Below, piece by piece: positions 8,499 through 18,532 of a stretch of 64,000 nucleotides of DNA (its first letter is position 1; the number at the start of each line of letters is the position of its first letter). Position numbers and translations under genes: made by a program. The stretch covers positions 124,001-188,000 of the forward strand of contig NZ_QVQV01000008.1 of NCBI RefSeq assembly GCF_003429005.1, in the 5' to 3' direction. A model generated the notes under the pieces. The model made no database searches and was not told where the DNA came from. It saw only the letters and a list, made by a program, of their open reading frames with translations. The DNA comes from Paraburkholderia sp. DHOC27 (GTDB taxonomy: Bacteria; Pseudomonadota; Gammaproteobacteria; Burkholderiales; Burkholderiaceae).

Positions 8499-9181
8499 GA
8501 CAGTTCCGCCTCCTCCCGTACTTCGAGCACATAGCCCATGCCGCGCACCGTATGCAACAGCTTGGTGCGAAACGGCCCGTCCAGTTTGGCGCGCAGCCGC
8601 TTGATGGCGGTTTCCACCACGTTGGTGTGACTGTCGAAATTGACGTCCCACACGAGTTCGGTAATGGCCGTCTTCGACAGAATATCGCCCTGACGACGCG
8701 CCAGCACGCTCAACAACTGGAATTCCTTGGCGGTCAGATCGAGACGCACGCCGTCGCGCGTGGCACGCCGGCCGATCAGATCGACGAACAGATCGCCCAC
8801 CGAGATCAAGGTCGATTCCTGCGAACGCGTGCGCCGCGCCAGCGCATGCAAACGTTCAACCAGTTCGAGAAATGAAAACGGCTTGGTCAGATAATCGTCC
8901 GCACCTTCGCGCAGACCGCGCACGCGGTCGTTCACATGGTCACGCGCGGTCAGCATGATGACCGGCGTCGACTTGCGCATGCGCAGCGCCTTCAGCACGC
9001 TGAAGCCATCGCGCTTGGGGAGCATGACGTCGAGCACGATCACGTCGTAATCGAACTCGGTGGCCAGATGCATGCCCTCCTCGCCGTCGAGTGCAATGTC
9101 GACCACCCAGCCCTGCTCAGTCAGCCCCGAACGTAGATAGTCTACGACCTTGTGTTCATCTTCGACGATGAGCAGTTTCAT
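8495..9181 (-). CDS. OmpR-family heavy-metal-type response regulator (IrlR/CusR-like)
   Basis: 228 residues. The receiver has acidic E7/D8, phospho-acceptor D51 (VIVLDVMLPKRDG), T78 and K100 (YLTKPFSF). The C-terminal winged helix contains LTAKEFQLLSVLARRQGD and ETAIKRLRAKLD...TVRGMGYVLE. This layout is typical of the CusR/IrlR/CopR group. It is followed with a 4-base overlap by its kinase and preceded, 118 bases away, by the outer-membrane gene of an RND pump on the same strand, so control of that pump is the natural inference. The metal specificity is not visible. Confidence 0.94.
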   Translation of the reverse strand: MKLLIVEDEHKVVDYLRSGLTEQGWVVDIALDGEEGMHLATEFDYDVIVLDVMLPKRDGFSVLKALRMRKSTPVIMLTARDHVNDRVRGLREGADDYLTKPFSFLELVERLHALARRTRSQESTLISVGDLFVDLIGRRATRDGVRLDLTAKEFQLLSVLARRQGDILSKTAITELVWDVNFDSHTNVVETAIKRLRAKLDGPFRTKLLHTVRGMGYVLEVREEAELS

Positions 9182-9299
9182 TCACGCCCCCTCATTCCTT
9201 ACATTATACGAAACGCCCCGTTTTTCAGCCGCGACGGTGGCTGCGGCAGTGGCCGCTGTGGTATCGACACGCAACACCCCATCGCTCCTCAGGTTGAAA

Positions 9300-10871
9300 T
9301 CAGTTGGGGTGATTCATTGCCTCTTGCCCGATCACGGCATTGGCTCCGCTCGCGCCGCTGCCGGTGCCCGCCCCGCCAGGCATAGCAGGTACACCGCTCG
9401 CTCCATTCGCGCCGACCGCCTGGCCCGCGGGCGTAGCGACATCCCAGCCGCCACCCAGCGCCTTGACGAGCGACACCGACAAGGTCATCTGCTGGCCATG
9501 AATCTGCACGTCCTGGCGCTCGCTGTTCAGCAGCGTCTGCTGCGCCGTGATGACGTCGAGGTAAGCGACGAGGCCGCCGGAATAACGGTCGTTGGCGAGC
9601 GAGAGCAAACGCTGCGAATCGACCACGGCGTTATGCGACTGCTTCGAGGCGCCATCCAGCACCGACAATCCGGTCACACCGTCCTGCACCTGCTGGAATG
9701 CGTTGAGCACGGTCTGGCGATAGTTCGCCTCGGCCGCCTGGTAGCCTTCGCTCGCGTACTTCAGGTTCGCCGAGCGGCGGCCGCCGTCGAACACCACCTG
9801 GCTCACGGCCGCACCGAGCGTCCACATCAGACTCGGCGCGCTCAGCAGATCAGCGAAGTTGGTGCTTTGCCAGCCAACCGTCGGGGTCAACGTGAGGCTC
9901 GGGAAGAACGCTGCCTTCGCCACGCCGATCTGTGCATTCGCGGCAGCCATGGCACGCTCGGCAGAGGCCACGTCAGGACGCCGCTGCAAGACATCGCTCG
10001 GCACGCCTAACGGTATGCCCGGCACACTCGTATTGATGACCTTCGGTTCGATCGAGAACTGCGGTGCCGGCACGCCGATCAGCGCGGCAATCGCGTGCTC
10101 CTCGTTGGCGCGCTGCACCAGCAGCAGTTGCGCCTGTACCTTGGTCGTATCGAGTTCCGATTGCTGCTGCAGCACGTCGAGCCCGGAAACCGAGCCCAGT
10201 TCGTGCTCCGAATTGACGTAATCGAGCGCCTTCTGTTGCAGGATCACGGAGCGGTTCAGCACGTCGATTTCCGCATCCAGTTCGCGCAATGAGAAGTAGT
10301 CCGTAGCGAGATCCGTGGTGAGCACGAGGCGCGCATTGGCCAGATCGTCGCGCGACTGTTCCGCCGATGCTGTCGCCCCTTCCACTTCACGGCGAATCCG
10401 GCCGAACAGATCGGTATCCCAGGTAATTGTCGGCGCGACCACGATGCCGTTCTGCACAGTGGACTGGTTCGGCGTGCCATACGCCGTGACCGGCCGGTTC
10501 TTCGATATCTTCAGCCGTTCGGCCTGGCCATTCACATCCAGTTCAGGCAGTTCCTGCGCCGAGGTATTGGCGAGCGTAGCTCTTGCCTGCTCGTAGTGGG
10601 CGACCGCTGCCGCCAGCGTCTGGTTCTGACCGAGCGCCTGTGTTTCAAGCGTGTTGAGCTGCGCGTCGCTGAAGCTCGACCACCAGTCGAGCGCCATCGG
10701 TGCATGCGACGGCTCGGCCACATGCCAGTACGAATCGGTGCGCCACTCGGGCGGTGCGTCGGCATGCGGCTGGTGATAATCGGGGCCCACCGTGCAGGCC
10801 GCGAGCAAGGCAGCGCCGACAGCCACCGCCAGGTAGCGCGGCGTCGCAGCGAGAGGAGCCAGGCGCTTCAC
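9300..10871 (-). CDS. RND efflux outer-membrane lipoprotein (NodT/OprM family)
   Basis: 523 residues. The signal peptide ends in a lipobox LLAAC with the acylated Cys at 26. Two outer-membrane-efflux repeats follow, with the characteristic LNTLETQALGQNQTLAAAVA, DLFGRIRREVEGA, and LGVPSDVLQRRPDVASAERA segments. A Gly/Ala-rich tail (GGAGTGSGASGANA) extends past the usual end. The protein would trimerise to form the outer-membrane duct for the pump. Its start overlaps the adaptor stop by 4 bases, showing translational coupling. Confidence 0.94.
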   Translation of the reverse strand: MKRLAPLAATPRYLAVAVGAALLAACTVGPDYHQPHADAPPEWRTDSYWHVAEPSHAPMALDWWSSFSDAQLNTLETQALGQNQTLAAAVAHYEQARATLANTSAQELPELDVNGQAERLKISKNRPVTAYGTPNQSTVQNGIVVAPTITWDTDLFGRIRREVEGATASAEQSRDDLANARLVLTTDLATDYFSLRELDAEIDVLNRSVILQQKALDYVNSEHELGSVSGLDVLQQQSELDTTKVQAQLLLVQRANEEHAIAALIGVPAPQFSIEPKVINTSVPGIPLGVPSDVLQRRPDVASAERAMAAANAQIGVAKAAFFPSLTLTPTVGWQSTNFADLLSAPSLMWTLGAAVSQVVFDGGRRSANLKYASEGYQAAEANYRQTVLNAFQQVQDGVTGLSVLDGASKQSHNAVVDSQRLLSLANDRYSGGLVAYLDVITAQQTLLNSERQDVQIHGQQMTLSVSLVKALGGGWDVATPAGQAVGANGASGVPAMPGGAGTGSGASGANAVIGQEAMNHPN

Positions 10872-12091
10872 GACCGCTCCTTGGTGTTCTTCGACGGCTG
10901 CTGGATCTTGACGTGATCGCCATCCGCGATGGAATCGCTCGGGTTGATGATGACCTTGTCGTTCGGCCCGATGCCGCTTTCGATCTCGAGCGTCTCGCCG
11001 AGGTCCTGCGCAATCACGACCTTATGCAGATGCACTTCGCCATTCGCATCGACCACGGCCATGCTCGGCCCTTCGGCGCGGAACAGCAACGCGTTGCCCG
11101 GCACCATGATGTCCGCATGGGCGACGGCCGGCACGGCCACCTGCACATAAGCGCCTGGGCGCAGCACGCCATCCGGATTCGAGAGCCGCACTTCGATCTG
11201 CAACGAACGGGTCGGCACGTCGATGGCGCCGGCAATATGCGTGATGGTGCCGTGGAACTGTTTGCCCGGCAGTTCGGCCTGGGTCACGATGACGTCCTTG
11301 CCCACCGAGACGTTCTCCGCATACGCCTGCGGCAGTTGCACATACACGCGCAACGGATCGGACTGCGCGAGCGCAAACAGCGCGCGGCTCGTGCCGCTGC
11401 CCGCATCGATCAGGTCGCCCACGTCGACGTTACGCTGCGTGATCACACCGGCAAACGGCGCCACGATGCGCTTGAAGCCCTCGAGCTGTTGCAGGCGCTG
11501 CACGTTGGCGTTGGCCGCTGCGAGATTCGCCACGTCCTGATCGTAGGTGCTTTGCCGTTCGTCGAGTTCCTGCTGCGATACGGCATCACGCTGACGCAAT
11601 TGTTGCCAACGTTCATACGAGCTTTTCGCCAGCACGAGGCTCGACGCAGTCTGCTGACGCTGCGCGATGGCCTGGTTCAGTTCCTGATCGATTTCCGGCG
11701 TGTCGAGATCCGCCAGCAACTGGCCCTGCTTCACTTTCGCGCCAATATCCACGTACCAGTGCAGCAGATAACCCGTTGCGCGCGCATAGATGGGCGATTC
11801 GACGTAGCCGCGCAGCGTGCCCGGCAAAAGCGTATGGCCACCACCGTCGCTCTGTTTCGGCGTCACCACGTTGACGTATTCCTGCGAATTCGCCTGGGTG
11901 GATTGTTCGACGGAGCGGTTTTGCATGATGTTCGCCACCACGGTGCGCAAGGCACCGAGCGCAAGCAGGATCAACACGATCCAGATGGCGAACTTGGCGC
12001 GCTTCCACTCCTTGTTGCGCGGCGGCAGGGCGTGTCCATCCTCGGTGTCCCGAGCGGGAATCGCCAGCGAAGCATGAGTTTTTTCTGTCAT
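10868..12091 (-). CDS. RND efflux periplasmic adaptor (membrane fusion protein)
   Basis: 407 residues. One N-terminal membrane anchor (residues about 30-51, FAIWIVLILLALGALRTVV) precedes a barrel-sandwich lipoyl half (YVESPIYARATGYLLHWYVDIG), an alpha-helical hairpin (about residues 130-205) and the second lipoyl half (IVAPFAGVITQRNVDVGDLI). Beta-barrel and membrane-proximal domains complete the protein. The anchored, non-lipidated form bridges the inner-membrane permease to the outer-membrane duct. It lies 22 bases after the permease gene and overlaps the outer-membrane gene by 4 bases. Confidence 0.94.
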   Translation of the reverse strand: MTEKTHASLAIPARDTEDGHALPPRNKEWKRAKFAIWIVLILLALGALRTVVANIMQNRSVEQSTQANSQEYVNVVTPKQSDGGGHTLLPGTLRGYVESPIYARATGYLLHWYVDIGAKVKQGQLLADLDTPEIDQELNQAIAQRQQTASSLVLAKSSYERWQQLRQRDAVSQQELDERQSTYDQDVANLAAANANVQRLQQLEGFKRIVAPFAGVITQRNVDVGDLIDAGSGTSRALFALAQSDPLRVYVQLPQAYAENVSVGKDVIVTQAELPGKQFHGTITHIAGAIDVPTRSLQIEVRLSNPDGVLRPGAYVQVAVPAVAHADIMVPGNALLFRAEGPSMAVVDANGEVHLHKVVIAQDLGETLEIESGIGPNDKVIINPSDSIADGDHVKIQQPSKNTKERS

Positions 12092-12113
12092 CTCAGTCAG
12101 CCATCATTTAACT

Positions 12114-15100
12114 TTACGCGTGCTTGCCATCGCCGGCGCTACCGCCGTGGTCCGGACCCTGGTCACCATGCGAGCCGCCGCTGCGTCGAGCGAGGCGCGT
12201 ATGGATCGCCGCAAAAACCAGCGGCACGAAAAAGAGCGTTGAAACGGTCGCAAACAGCAGACCGCCGATCACGGCGCGGCCCAGTGGCGCGTTTTGCTCG
12301 GCGCCTTCGCCGAGACCTAGCGCCATCGGCACCATGCCGATAATCATCGCCAGCGCCGTCATCAGCACCGGACGAATCCGGCTGGCGCCTGCTTCGAGCG
12401 CGGCCGTCAACGGCGGCATGCCTGCGGAGAGCCGCTGGCGCGCGAAGGCCACCATCAGAATACTGTTCGCGGTTGCCACGCCCATTGTCATGATGGCGCC
12501 CGTGAGTGCCGGCACGCTCAGGTGCGTGCGCGTGATGAACAGCATCCACACGATGCCCGCGAGCGCGGCCGGCAGCGCGCTAATGATGATGAGCGGATCG
12601 ACCCACGACTGGAAGTTCACCACGATCAGCAGATACACCAGCACGATGGCCATCGCGACACCCACACCCAGACCGAAGTACGAACTGGCCATGGTCTGCA
12701 CCTGGCCGCGCACGACGATCTGACTGCCGCGCGGCAGCGTCTTGCGGGTCTGGTCCACCAGCTTGTTCACCTGACGCGCCACGCTGCCGAGATCGCTGCC
12801 TTCCACGCTCACATACAGGTCGATCACCGGCCGGATGTTGTAGTGCGTGACGATGGCGAACTGGCTGGCCGGCGACACCTGCACCAGATTGCCCAGCAAT
12901 TGCGTCGGTCCGTTGACAGCGGCCGACACCGGCGTGCGCAGCAGCTGGTCCATCGACGCCACCTGATACTGCGGAGTTTGCACCGCGACGCTGTACTCCA
13001 CACCGTTTTTCGGATTGAACCAGAAGCCCGGCGAGGTCTGCGTGCTGCCCGACAGCGAAATGAGCACGTTTTGCGCCACGTTATTCGCCGTGAGGTTCAA
13101 CTGCTGCAGGCGGGTACGATCCATCTGAAGATTGATCACCGGCTCGTCGAGCTTCTGCTGGATATGGGTATCCACCGTGCCGGGGATCATGCGCACCTGC
13201 TTGTACAGCTTGCGCATGATGTCGAAATTGCCCTGCTGGTTGGCGCCGACAATCTGGATGTCGATGGCCGCGGGCAAGCCGAAGTTCAGAATCTGCGTGA
13301 CGATGTCAGCCGGCTGGAAGAAAAATTCCGTGCCGGGGAAACGTTGCGGCAGGATAGAACGCAGCTTGTCGATGTAGTTCTGGGTCGGCTTGTGGTCCTC
13401 GTTAAGCGCCACCTGTATTTCGCCGTCCAGTGTGCCGATCGTGCCCGCGTTGCTGTACGAGAGATTGATACCGCTATACGGCAGGCCCAGGTTGTCGAGA
13501 ATCGTCTCGAGTTCCTTTTGCGGCACCACCTGGCGGATCACCTTTTCCACTTCATCGGCAAGGCGCGCGGTTTCTTCGATCCGCGTACCGGTCGGCGCGC
13601 GCATGTGCAAACGGATGTCGCCGGCGTCGACGGTGGGGAAGAAGTCTTCGCCGAGCACGAACACGAGGCCCATCGAAACGACGCAGAAGCCGAGGAAGAT
13701 GCCGCCGAACATGCCGCGACGCACCAGCACGCTGCTCAAAATCACGATGTACGCCGCGCGCATGCGTTCGAAGCCGGCATCGAAACGGTGATAGAGCCGC
13801 ATGAACAGATTCGGCTTGCTGCCCTCTTTCGGCTTGTGCGCGTGACCCATCAGCAGCATGGCGAGGGTCGGCACCAGCGTACGCGAGAGCACGTAGGACG
13901 CCATCATCGCGAACACCACGGCTTCAGCGAGCGGCACGAACAGGAACTTCGCAACACCCGTGAGGAAGAACATCGGCACGAACACGATACAGATACACAG
14001 CGTGGAAACCAGCGCCGGCACCGCGATTTCGCCCGCCCCTTCCAGAATTGCCTCGTGTAAATCAGTGCCCATGTGCAGGTGCCGTTCGATGTTCTCGATC
14101 GTCACCGTGGCATCGTCCACCAGAATCCCCACCGCGAGCGCCAGCCCCCCCAGCGTCATGATGTTGATGGTCTGTCCTAGCGCATGCAGGCAGATCAGCG
14201 AAGTCAGAATGGACAGCGGAATCGACACCGCAATGATGCAGGTGCTGCGCCAGTTGCCGAGGAACAGCAAAATCATCGCGGCGGTCAGCGCGGCAGCGAT
14301 CAGCGCTTCGCGGATCACGCCCTGCACCGCCGCCTTCACGAAGATGGACTGGTCGAACAGCGGGGTAATGGTGACGTCTCGCGGCAACGCGGCACGCGCG
14401 TCGGGCAGCAACGCGTATAGCGCGTTGACAATTGCCAGCGTGGAAGACGTGCCGGTTTTCAGCACCGAAATCAGCACGCCACGGTGGCCGTTTTCGCGCA
14501 CCACGTTGGTTTGCGGCGAATAGCCGTCACGCACGTGTGCCACTTCCCGCAGATACGTGGTCGCCCCATCGAGCGTGCGCACCGGCATGTCGTTCAGGCC
14601 CGCTACCGTTGCGGGCGACCCGTTCATGGCGACGGTGAATTCCTTCGCGCCGATCTTGGCGGTGCCGGTTGGCAAGATCAGGTTCTGCGCGTTGAACGCG
14701 CTGATGACATCGTTAGGCGTGAGCCCCTTCGCGAGCATGGCGCGCGTATCGAGGTCGACGGAAATCAGCCGCGTCTTGCCGCCATAGGGGTATGGCACGG
14801 CGGCGCCAGGTATCGTCACCAGTTGTGGCCGCAGGAAGTTCAGCGCCGTGTCGTTCAGTTGTGCCTCGGATTCGCTCGCGCTCGACATACCCAGCTGAAT
14901 CACCGGAATACTGGAAGCGGAATAGCTGATCACGAGCGGCGGTGTTGCGCCGGGCGGCATCTGCTTCAACTGCGCCTGCTCCACGGCAACGGTCTGCGCA
15001 ATCGCCGTCTGGATGTTCGCGGTAGGCTGAAGAAACAGCTTGATGACCGTGATGCCGGCGAGCGATTGCGACTCGATGTGCTCGATGTCGTTGACGGTCG

Positions 15101-15317
15101 TGGTCAGGCTGCGCTCATTGACCGAGGTGATCCGGTTGGCCATATCTTCGGCCGAGAGACCCGTGTAACTCCAGATGATGCTCACCACCGGAATGTTGAT
15201 TTCCGGCAGCACGTCCACTGGCGTGGTGAGCAGAACAAATGGCGTCGCCAGCAGGATCAGGATGGCCATCACGATGAACGTGTATGGCCGTTTTAGCGCA
15301 ACGTTGACAATCCACAT
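12114..15317 (-). CDS. RND efflux inner-membrane permease
   Basis: 1067 residues, normal for a proton-driven RND pump with 12 TM helices and two large periplasmic loops. TM1 begins RPYTFIVMAILILLATPFVLL. TM4 has the proton-relay acidic pair in GGLALAVGILVDDATVTIENIE. The second half begins around LVRRGMFGGIFLGFCVVSMG. The C-terminal cytoplasmic tail is Gly/His-rich (GGSHGDQGPDHGGSAGDGKHA). The sequence lacks the CusA-style methionine cluster I would look for, so it groups with hydrophobe/amphiphile-type (HAE) pumps rather than metal exporters. First gene of a five-gene leftward run: permease, adaptor, outer-membrane protein, regulator, kinase. Substrate unknown. Confidence 0.95.
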   Translation of the reverse strand: MWIVNVALKRPYTFIVMAILILLATPFVLLTTPVDVLPEINIPVVSIIWSYTGLSAEDMANRITSVNERSLTTTVNDIEHIESQSLAGITVIKLFLQPTANIQTAIAQTVAVEQAQLKQMPPGATPPLVISYSASSIPVIQLGMSSASESEAQLNDTALNFLRPQLVTIPGAAVPYPYGGKTRLISVDLDTRAMLAKGLTPNDVISAFNAQNLILPTGTAKIGAKEFTVAMNGSPATVAGLNDMPVRTLDGATTYLREVAHVRDGYSPQTNVVRENGHRGVLISVLKTGTSSTLAIVNALYALLPDARAALPRDVTITPLFDQSIFVKAAVQGVIREALIAAALTAAMILLFLGNWRSTCIIAVSIPLSILTSLICLHALGQTINIMTLGGLALAVGILVDDATVTIENIERHLHMGTDLHEAILEGAGEIAVPALVSTLCICIVFVPMFFLTGVAKFLFVPLAEAVVFAMMASYVLSRTLVPTLAMLLMGHAHKPKEGSKPNLFMRLYHRFDAGFERMRAAYIVILSSVLVRRGMFGGIFLGFCVVSMGLVFVLGEDFFPTVDAGDIRLHMRAPTGTRIEETARLADEVEKVIRQVVPQKELETILDNLGLPYSGINLSYSNAGTIGTLDGEIQVALNEDHKPTQNYIDKLRSILPQRFPGTEFFFQPADIVTQILNFGLPAAIDIQIVGANQQGNFDIMRKLYKQVRMIPGTVDTHIQQKLDEPVINLQMDRTRLQQLNLTANNVAQNVLISLSGSTQTSPGFWFNPKNGVEYSVAVQTPQYQVASMDQLLRTPVSAAVNGPTQLLGNLVQVSPASQFAIVTHYNIRPVIDLYVSVEGSDLGSVARQVNKLVDQTRKTLPRGSQIVVRGQVQTMASSYFGLGVGVAMAIVLVYLLIVVNFQSWVDPLIIISALPAALAGIVWMLFITRTHLSVPALTGAIMTMGVATANSILMVAFARQRLSAGMPPLTAALEAGASRIRPVLMTALAMIIGMVPMALGLGEGAEQNAPLGRAVIGGLLFATVSTLFFVPLVFAAIHTRLARRSGGSHGDQGPDHGGSAGDGKHA

Positions 15318-16054
15318 TGAAACGCGCCCGAAAGAATGCAGGAGTGAAGGAAGTCGCCTTGGCTGAACATCAGCGTTGCGCTTTGCAACGCTGGCGGACG
15401 CAGTGCCAAAACCAGCGGTTGTGCGAACGCATTGGCTTACGAAAGCGAAACACGTCCCACGTTGAATCTGCGCCTATGCTAGATCGTAGTCACCAACGGC
15501 TATATGACGCCAAGATGGCAAAACTGTCAGGAAGCCAAATGTAAGCCTGAATGCGCGCAAACGCAATGCTGGCGCGGGGTTCAGCCCGCTATCCACTTAC
15601 AGAATGGCCAAAAAAAGGCGGCGTCAGGATAGCGTTTTTCTGCGCAAAGGCGCATCGGGTTTCTACCCATTCGAGCACTCTTCCACATTACGATGTATGA
15701 CATGAAGCGCGTTTAAAACGTCAATCGCGCGATCGAAAGCGTCATGCGCGCGGTCAGCTCGCGTGACGGACGCATTCTGGAATCATCAAGCACTCCAAAG
15801 GGAATGGCGCGCGTGGATCGCGCATTGCGATCCAGCCACGGTTGCACGAAGAATGCGACTTTACTGCGAGGCACGGCGTTTCACGGTACCCTGAATCCTT
15901 TCATCGCATTGGCATGGCCGTCGTAGTCGCGCAATCGGCATGCCCGCAGCGTTTTTTGCAAGCGAAACGCGATGCTCCGTCCCGGCCACGTCCGGACCTC
16001 GCTCGCTGCCGCCTGCGTCTATGCGAAAATAACCGCAGTCCGCACGGAGCGAGC
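15318..16054. other. Long intergenic region upstream of the efflux operon and the phytochrome gene
   Basis: About 740 bases between divergent operons. It should contain both promoters. I see one clear inverted repeat (15371-15393), an AT-richer stretch at 15640-15725, and no reading frame with a ribosome site or recognisable product. Short open frames here have arginine/histidine-heavy translations typical of shadow frames. Confidence 0.45.
15371..15393. promoter_or_regulatory. 9-bp inverted repeat upstream of the RND operon
   Basis: CAGCGTTGC (15371-15379) pairs perfectly with GCAACGCTG (15385-15393) around a 5-base spacer. It lies 54 bases upstream of the permease start codon. It could be an operator or the hairpin of a 5' leader; nothing identifies the binding protein. 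Confidence 0.4.
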
Positions 16055-18490
16055 ATGACAGACATGACCACCAGCCGGGTCGCGACATCCGACTGTGCCA
16101 GTGAACCCATTCATATTCCTGGCGGCATCCAGCCGCATGGCTTTCTGATTAGCGTCGACGGCAACGGAGACGTGCTGCAGGTCAGCGAAAACATTGTCGA
16201 CCTGACGGGCGTTCAGGCCCAACAGTTGCTCGGCCAGCCGCTCGAACGCATTCTCGGCAACTCGGCGTCCCTCGCGCTCGACGCGCTGCGTTCACTGGAT
16301 GCCGAAGGCGTCCCCCTCTATGTCGGTTCCATCGCCGATCCGCGCGCGGTCGACACCGCCAACGCTGCAGCAGCGTCGCCGCTCGCCGTGATCGTGCACC
16401 GGCTCGACGGCGTCGCGGTGATCGAACTCGAACCCGCACGCGGCACCGCGGATGTGTTTGCCTCCATCTATCCGCTGGTGCGCACGTTCATCGCCAGCCT
16501 GCAAGGCGTGGATACCGTCGAGGGCCTTGCCGCGCTCGCCGCTCACGAAGTGCACCGGATTGCCGGCTTTGGCCGCACGATGGTGTACCGCTTCGATGAA
16601 GACGGTCACGGGCATGTGCTCGCGGAAGCGCTCGAACCCGGCTATCCGTCGTATCTGAACCAGCACTTTCCGGCCTCCGACATCCCCGCCCAGGCCCGGG
16701 CGCTCTACGTGCGCAATCGCATCCGTCTGATTGCCGATGCCGACTACACGCCCGCGCCGCTCGTGCCCGCGCTGCATCCCAGCACGGGGCGCCCGACCGA
16801 TCTCACGTACGCGTCGCTGCGCAGCATTTCGCCGGTACACGTGCAGTACATGAAAAACATGCAGACGTGGTCCTCCATGTCCATGTCGATCGTCGTGCGC
16901 GGCAAGCTGTGGGGCTTGATCTCATGCCATCACGCGAGTGCGCGCGTGCCGCCTTTCGAGGTGCGCACGGCCTGCGAACACATCGCCTCCGTACTGTCGC
17001 TCCAGGTGGAAGCGAAGGAAGAACACGCGGAAGCCGAATACCGTATCGAGTTGCGGCGGCGCCAGTCGCGCCTGCTGGCGGAAATGGCCAACACCGATCA
17101 CTTCATCGACGCGCTCGCCAACGACCCGCGCGAACTGCTCGGCCTGACTGATGCAACAGGCGCGGCGATCGTCTTCGAGGGACGCGTGGTGCTGATCGGC
17201 GCTGCCCCCACCACCGCCGAGGTCGAGCGGCTGGTGGCCTGGCTCGACACCCAACCGGACGACATCTACGCCACCGACCATCTCGCGGCGGCGCGCAATG
17301 AGGCCATCGTGCCGGATTGCGCGGGCATTCTTTCGGTCTCGATCTCCAAGCTGTTTCGCAACTACGTGATCTGGTTCCGCCCGGAAGTGGTCCGCACCGT
17401 TGAATGGGCCGGTGATCCACGGGCGAAACTGGCCTCGCTGTCCGCGTCGCTCTCGCCGCGCGAGAGCTTCGAAGTGTGGACCGAAACCGTCAACGGCCGC
17501 TCGTTGCCGTGGCGGCCGGCGGAACTCGAAATTGCCGTTGAGTTTCGCACTGCGCTGCTCGGCATCGTGCTGCGCCGGGTCGAGGAACTCGCCCAGCTTG
17601 CGCTCGAAGTGGGCCGCGCCAACAAGGAACTGGAAGGCTTCTCGTACACCGTCTCGCACGATCTGCGCGCGCCGTTGCGGCACATCGTGGGTTTCGCGGA
17701 CCTGTTGCGTGAAATGGAAAACACACGCCTGTCCGAGCGTGGCAAACATTTCGTCGAACGCATCATCACGTCCGCCCGCTTTGGCGGCGAACTGGTGGAT
17801 GACCTGCTAGCCTTCTCGCAGATGGGACGCGCCGCGCTGCGGCCGCAAAGCGTCGATCTGCGCGCACTCGTCGATGGCCTGATCGCCGACGAGCAGAAGC
17901 AGTCCAATGAACGGCACATCGAATGGCGCGTCGGCGAACTGTGCCGCGTCACTGCGGATACCGTGCTGATTCATGCCGTACTGCGAAACCTCATCGAGAA
18001 CGCGGTAAAATTCAGCTCACATCGGCGTCCGCCGGACGAACATCCCGTCATCGAAATCGGTTGCGAGCCGGGCGTCGACGAACTGGCCGATCACTACGTG
18101 ATCTTCGTGCGGGACAATGGCGTGGGCTTCGACATGCGCTATGTCGACAAGCTGTTCGGCGTATTTCAGCGGCTGCATCGCTTTGAAGATTTCGAAGGCA
18201 CAGGCATTGGTCTGGCCAGCGTCAAGCGCATTGTCGAGCGGCATGGCGGTAAAACATGGGCGGTGGGTGAACTGGATAAAGGCGCAACGGTATATTTTTC
18301 CTTACCGAAAGCGATGACCGCGGAAACCGGCGACTACGATCAAACGGCCGCTGCGGTGGCGCGGCTTGCCGCTTTCTCGCCCGGCCCCCTGTTCAAGCCG
18401 GTGCCGAAGGACACCCAGACAGATACCCGCGCGGACGGTGCTTCCGAAAGCGCGGATGCCAGCGCCAATAGCCATTCGAAAAGCCGCTAG
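16055..18490 (+). CDS. bphP: Bacteriophytochrome histidine kinase (PAS-GAF-PHY-HisKA-HATPase)
   Basis: 811 residues from ATG 16055, with GGAG seven bases upstream; an upstream extension in the same frame lacks phytochrome homology. A biliverdin-attachment cysteine is present at C14, just before EPIHIPGGIQPHGFLI, as in true bacteriophytochromes rather than cyanobacterial Cph1 types. The GAF domain carries HFPASDIPAQARALY with the chromophore-contacting Asp at 209. A PHY domain follows. The kinase core has H535 in YTVSHDLRAPLRHI, N-box VLRNLIENAVKFS and GTGIGLASVKRIVERHGG. It should sense red/far-red light via biliverdin supplied by the heme oxygenase at 21.4-22.1 kb and pass phosphate to the receiver encoded 42 bases downstream. 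Confidence 0.96.
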   Translation: MTDMTTSRVATSDCASEPIHIPGGIQPHGFLISVDGNGDVLQVSENIVDLTGVQAQQLLGQPLERILGNSASLALDALRSLDAEGVPLYVGSIADPRAVDTANAAAASPLAVIVHRLDGVAVIELEPARGTADVFASIYPLVRTFIASLQGVDTVEGLAALAAHEVHRIAGFGRTMVYRFDEDGHGHVLAEALEPGYPSYLNQHFPASDIPAQARALYVRNRIRLIADADYTPAPLVPALHPSTGRPTDLTYASLRSISPVHVQYMKNMQTWSSMSMSIVVRGKLWGLISCHHASARVPPFEVRTACEHIASVLSLQVEAKEEHAEAEYRIELRRRQSRLLAEMANTDHFIDALANDPRELLGLTDATGAAIVFEGRVVLIGAAPTTAEVERLVAWLDTQPDDIYATDHLAAARNEAIVPDCAGILSVSISKLFRNYVIWFRPEVVRTVEWAGDPRAKLASLSASLSPRESFEVWTETVNGRSLPWRPAELEIAVEFRTALLGIVLRRVEELAQLALEVGRANKELEGFSYTVSHDLRAPLRHIVGFADLLREMENTRLSERGKHFVERIITSARFGGELVDDLLAFSQMGRAALRPQSVDLRALVDGLIADEQKQSNERHIEWRVGELCRVTADTVLIHAVLRNLIENAVKFSSHRRPPDEHPVIEIGCEPGVDELADHYVIFVRDNGVGFDMRYVDKLFGVFQRLHRFEDFEGTGIGLASVKRIVERHGGKTWAVGELDKGATVYFSLPKAMTAETGDYDQTAAAVARLAAFSPGPLFKPVPKDTQTDTRADGASESADASANSHSKSR

Positions 18491-18532
18491 AACATAACGT
18501 AATAGCAAGCCGTCATCACAAAGGAACGTAGC

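Noticed and set aside
10700..12343. A 547-residue open frame antisense to the adaptor and outer-membrane genes
   Set aside because: Shadow of two overlapping, motif-complete genes.
12522..14060. A 512-residue open frame antisense to the RND permease
   Set aside because: Low-complexity Arg/His-rich translation and no ribosome site; complement of a well-supported permease.
15317..15544. A 75-residue rightward frame starting within the permease start
   Set aside because: It overlaps the permease start on the other strand, has no ribosome site and no recognisable motif.
15842..16054. A 71-residue N-terminal extension of the phytochrome
   Set aside because: No phytochrome similarity, and ATG 16055 has a good ribosome site and begins directly before the biliverdin Cys region.
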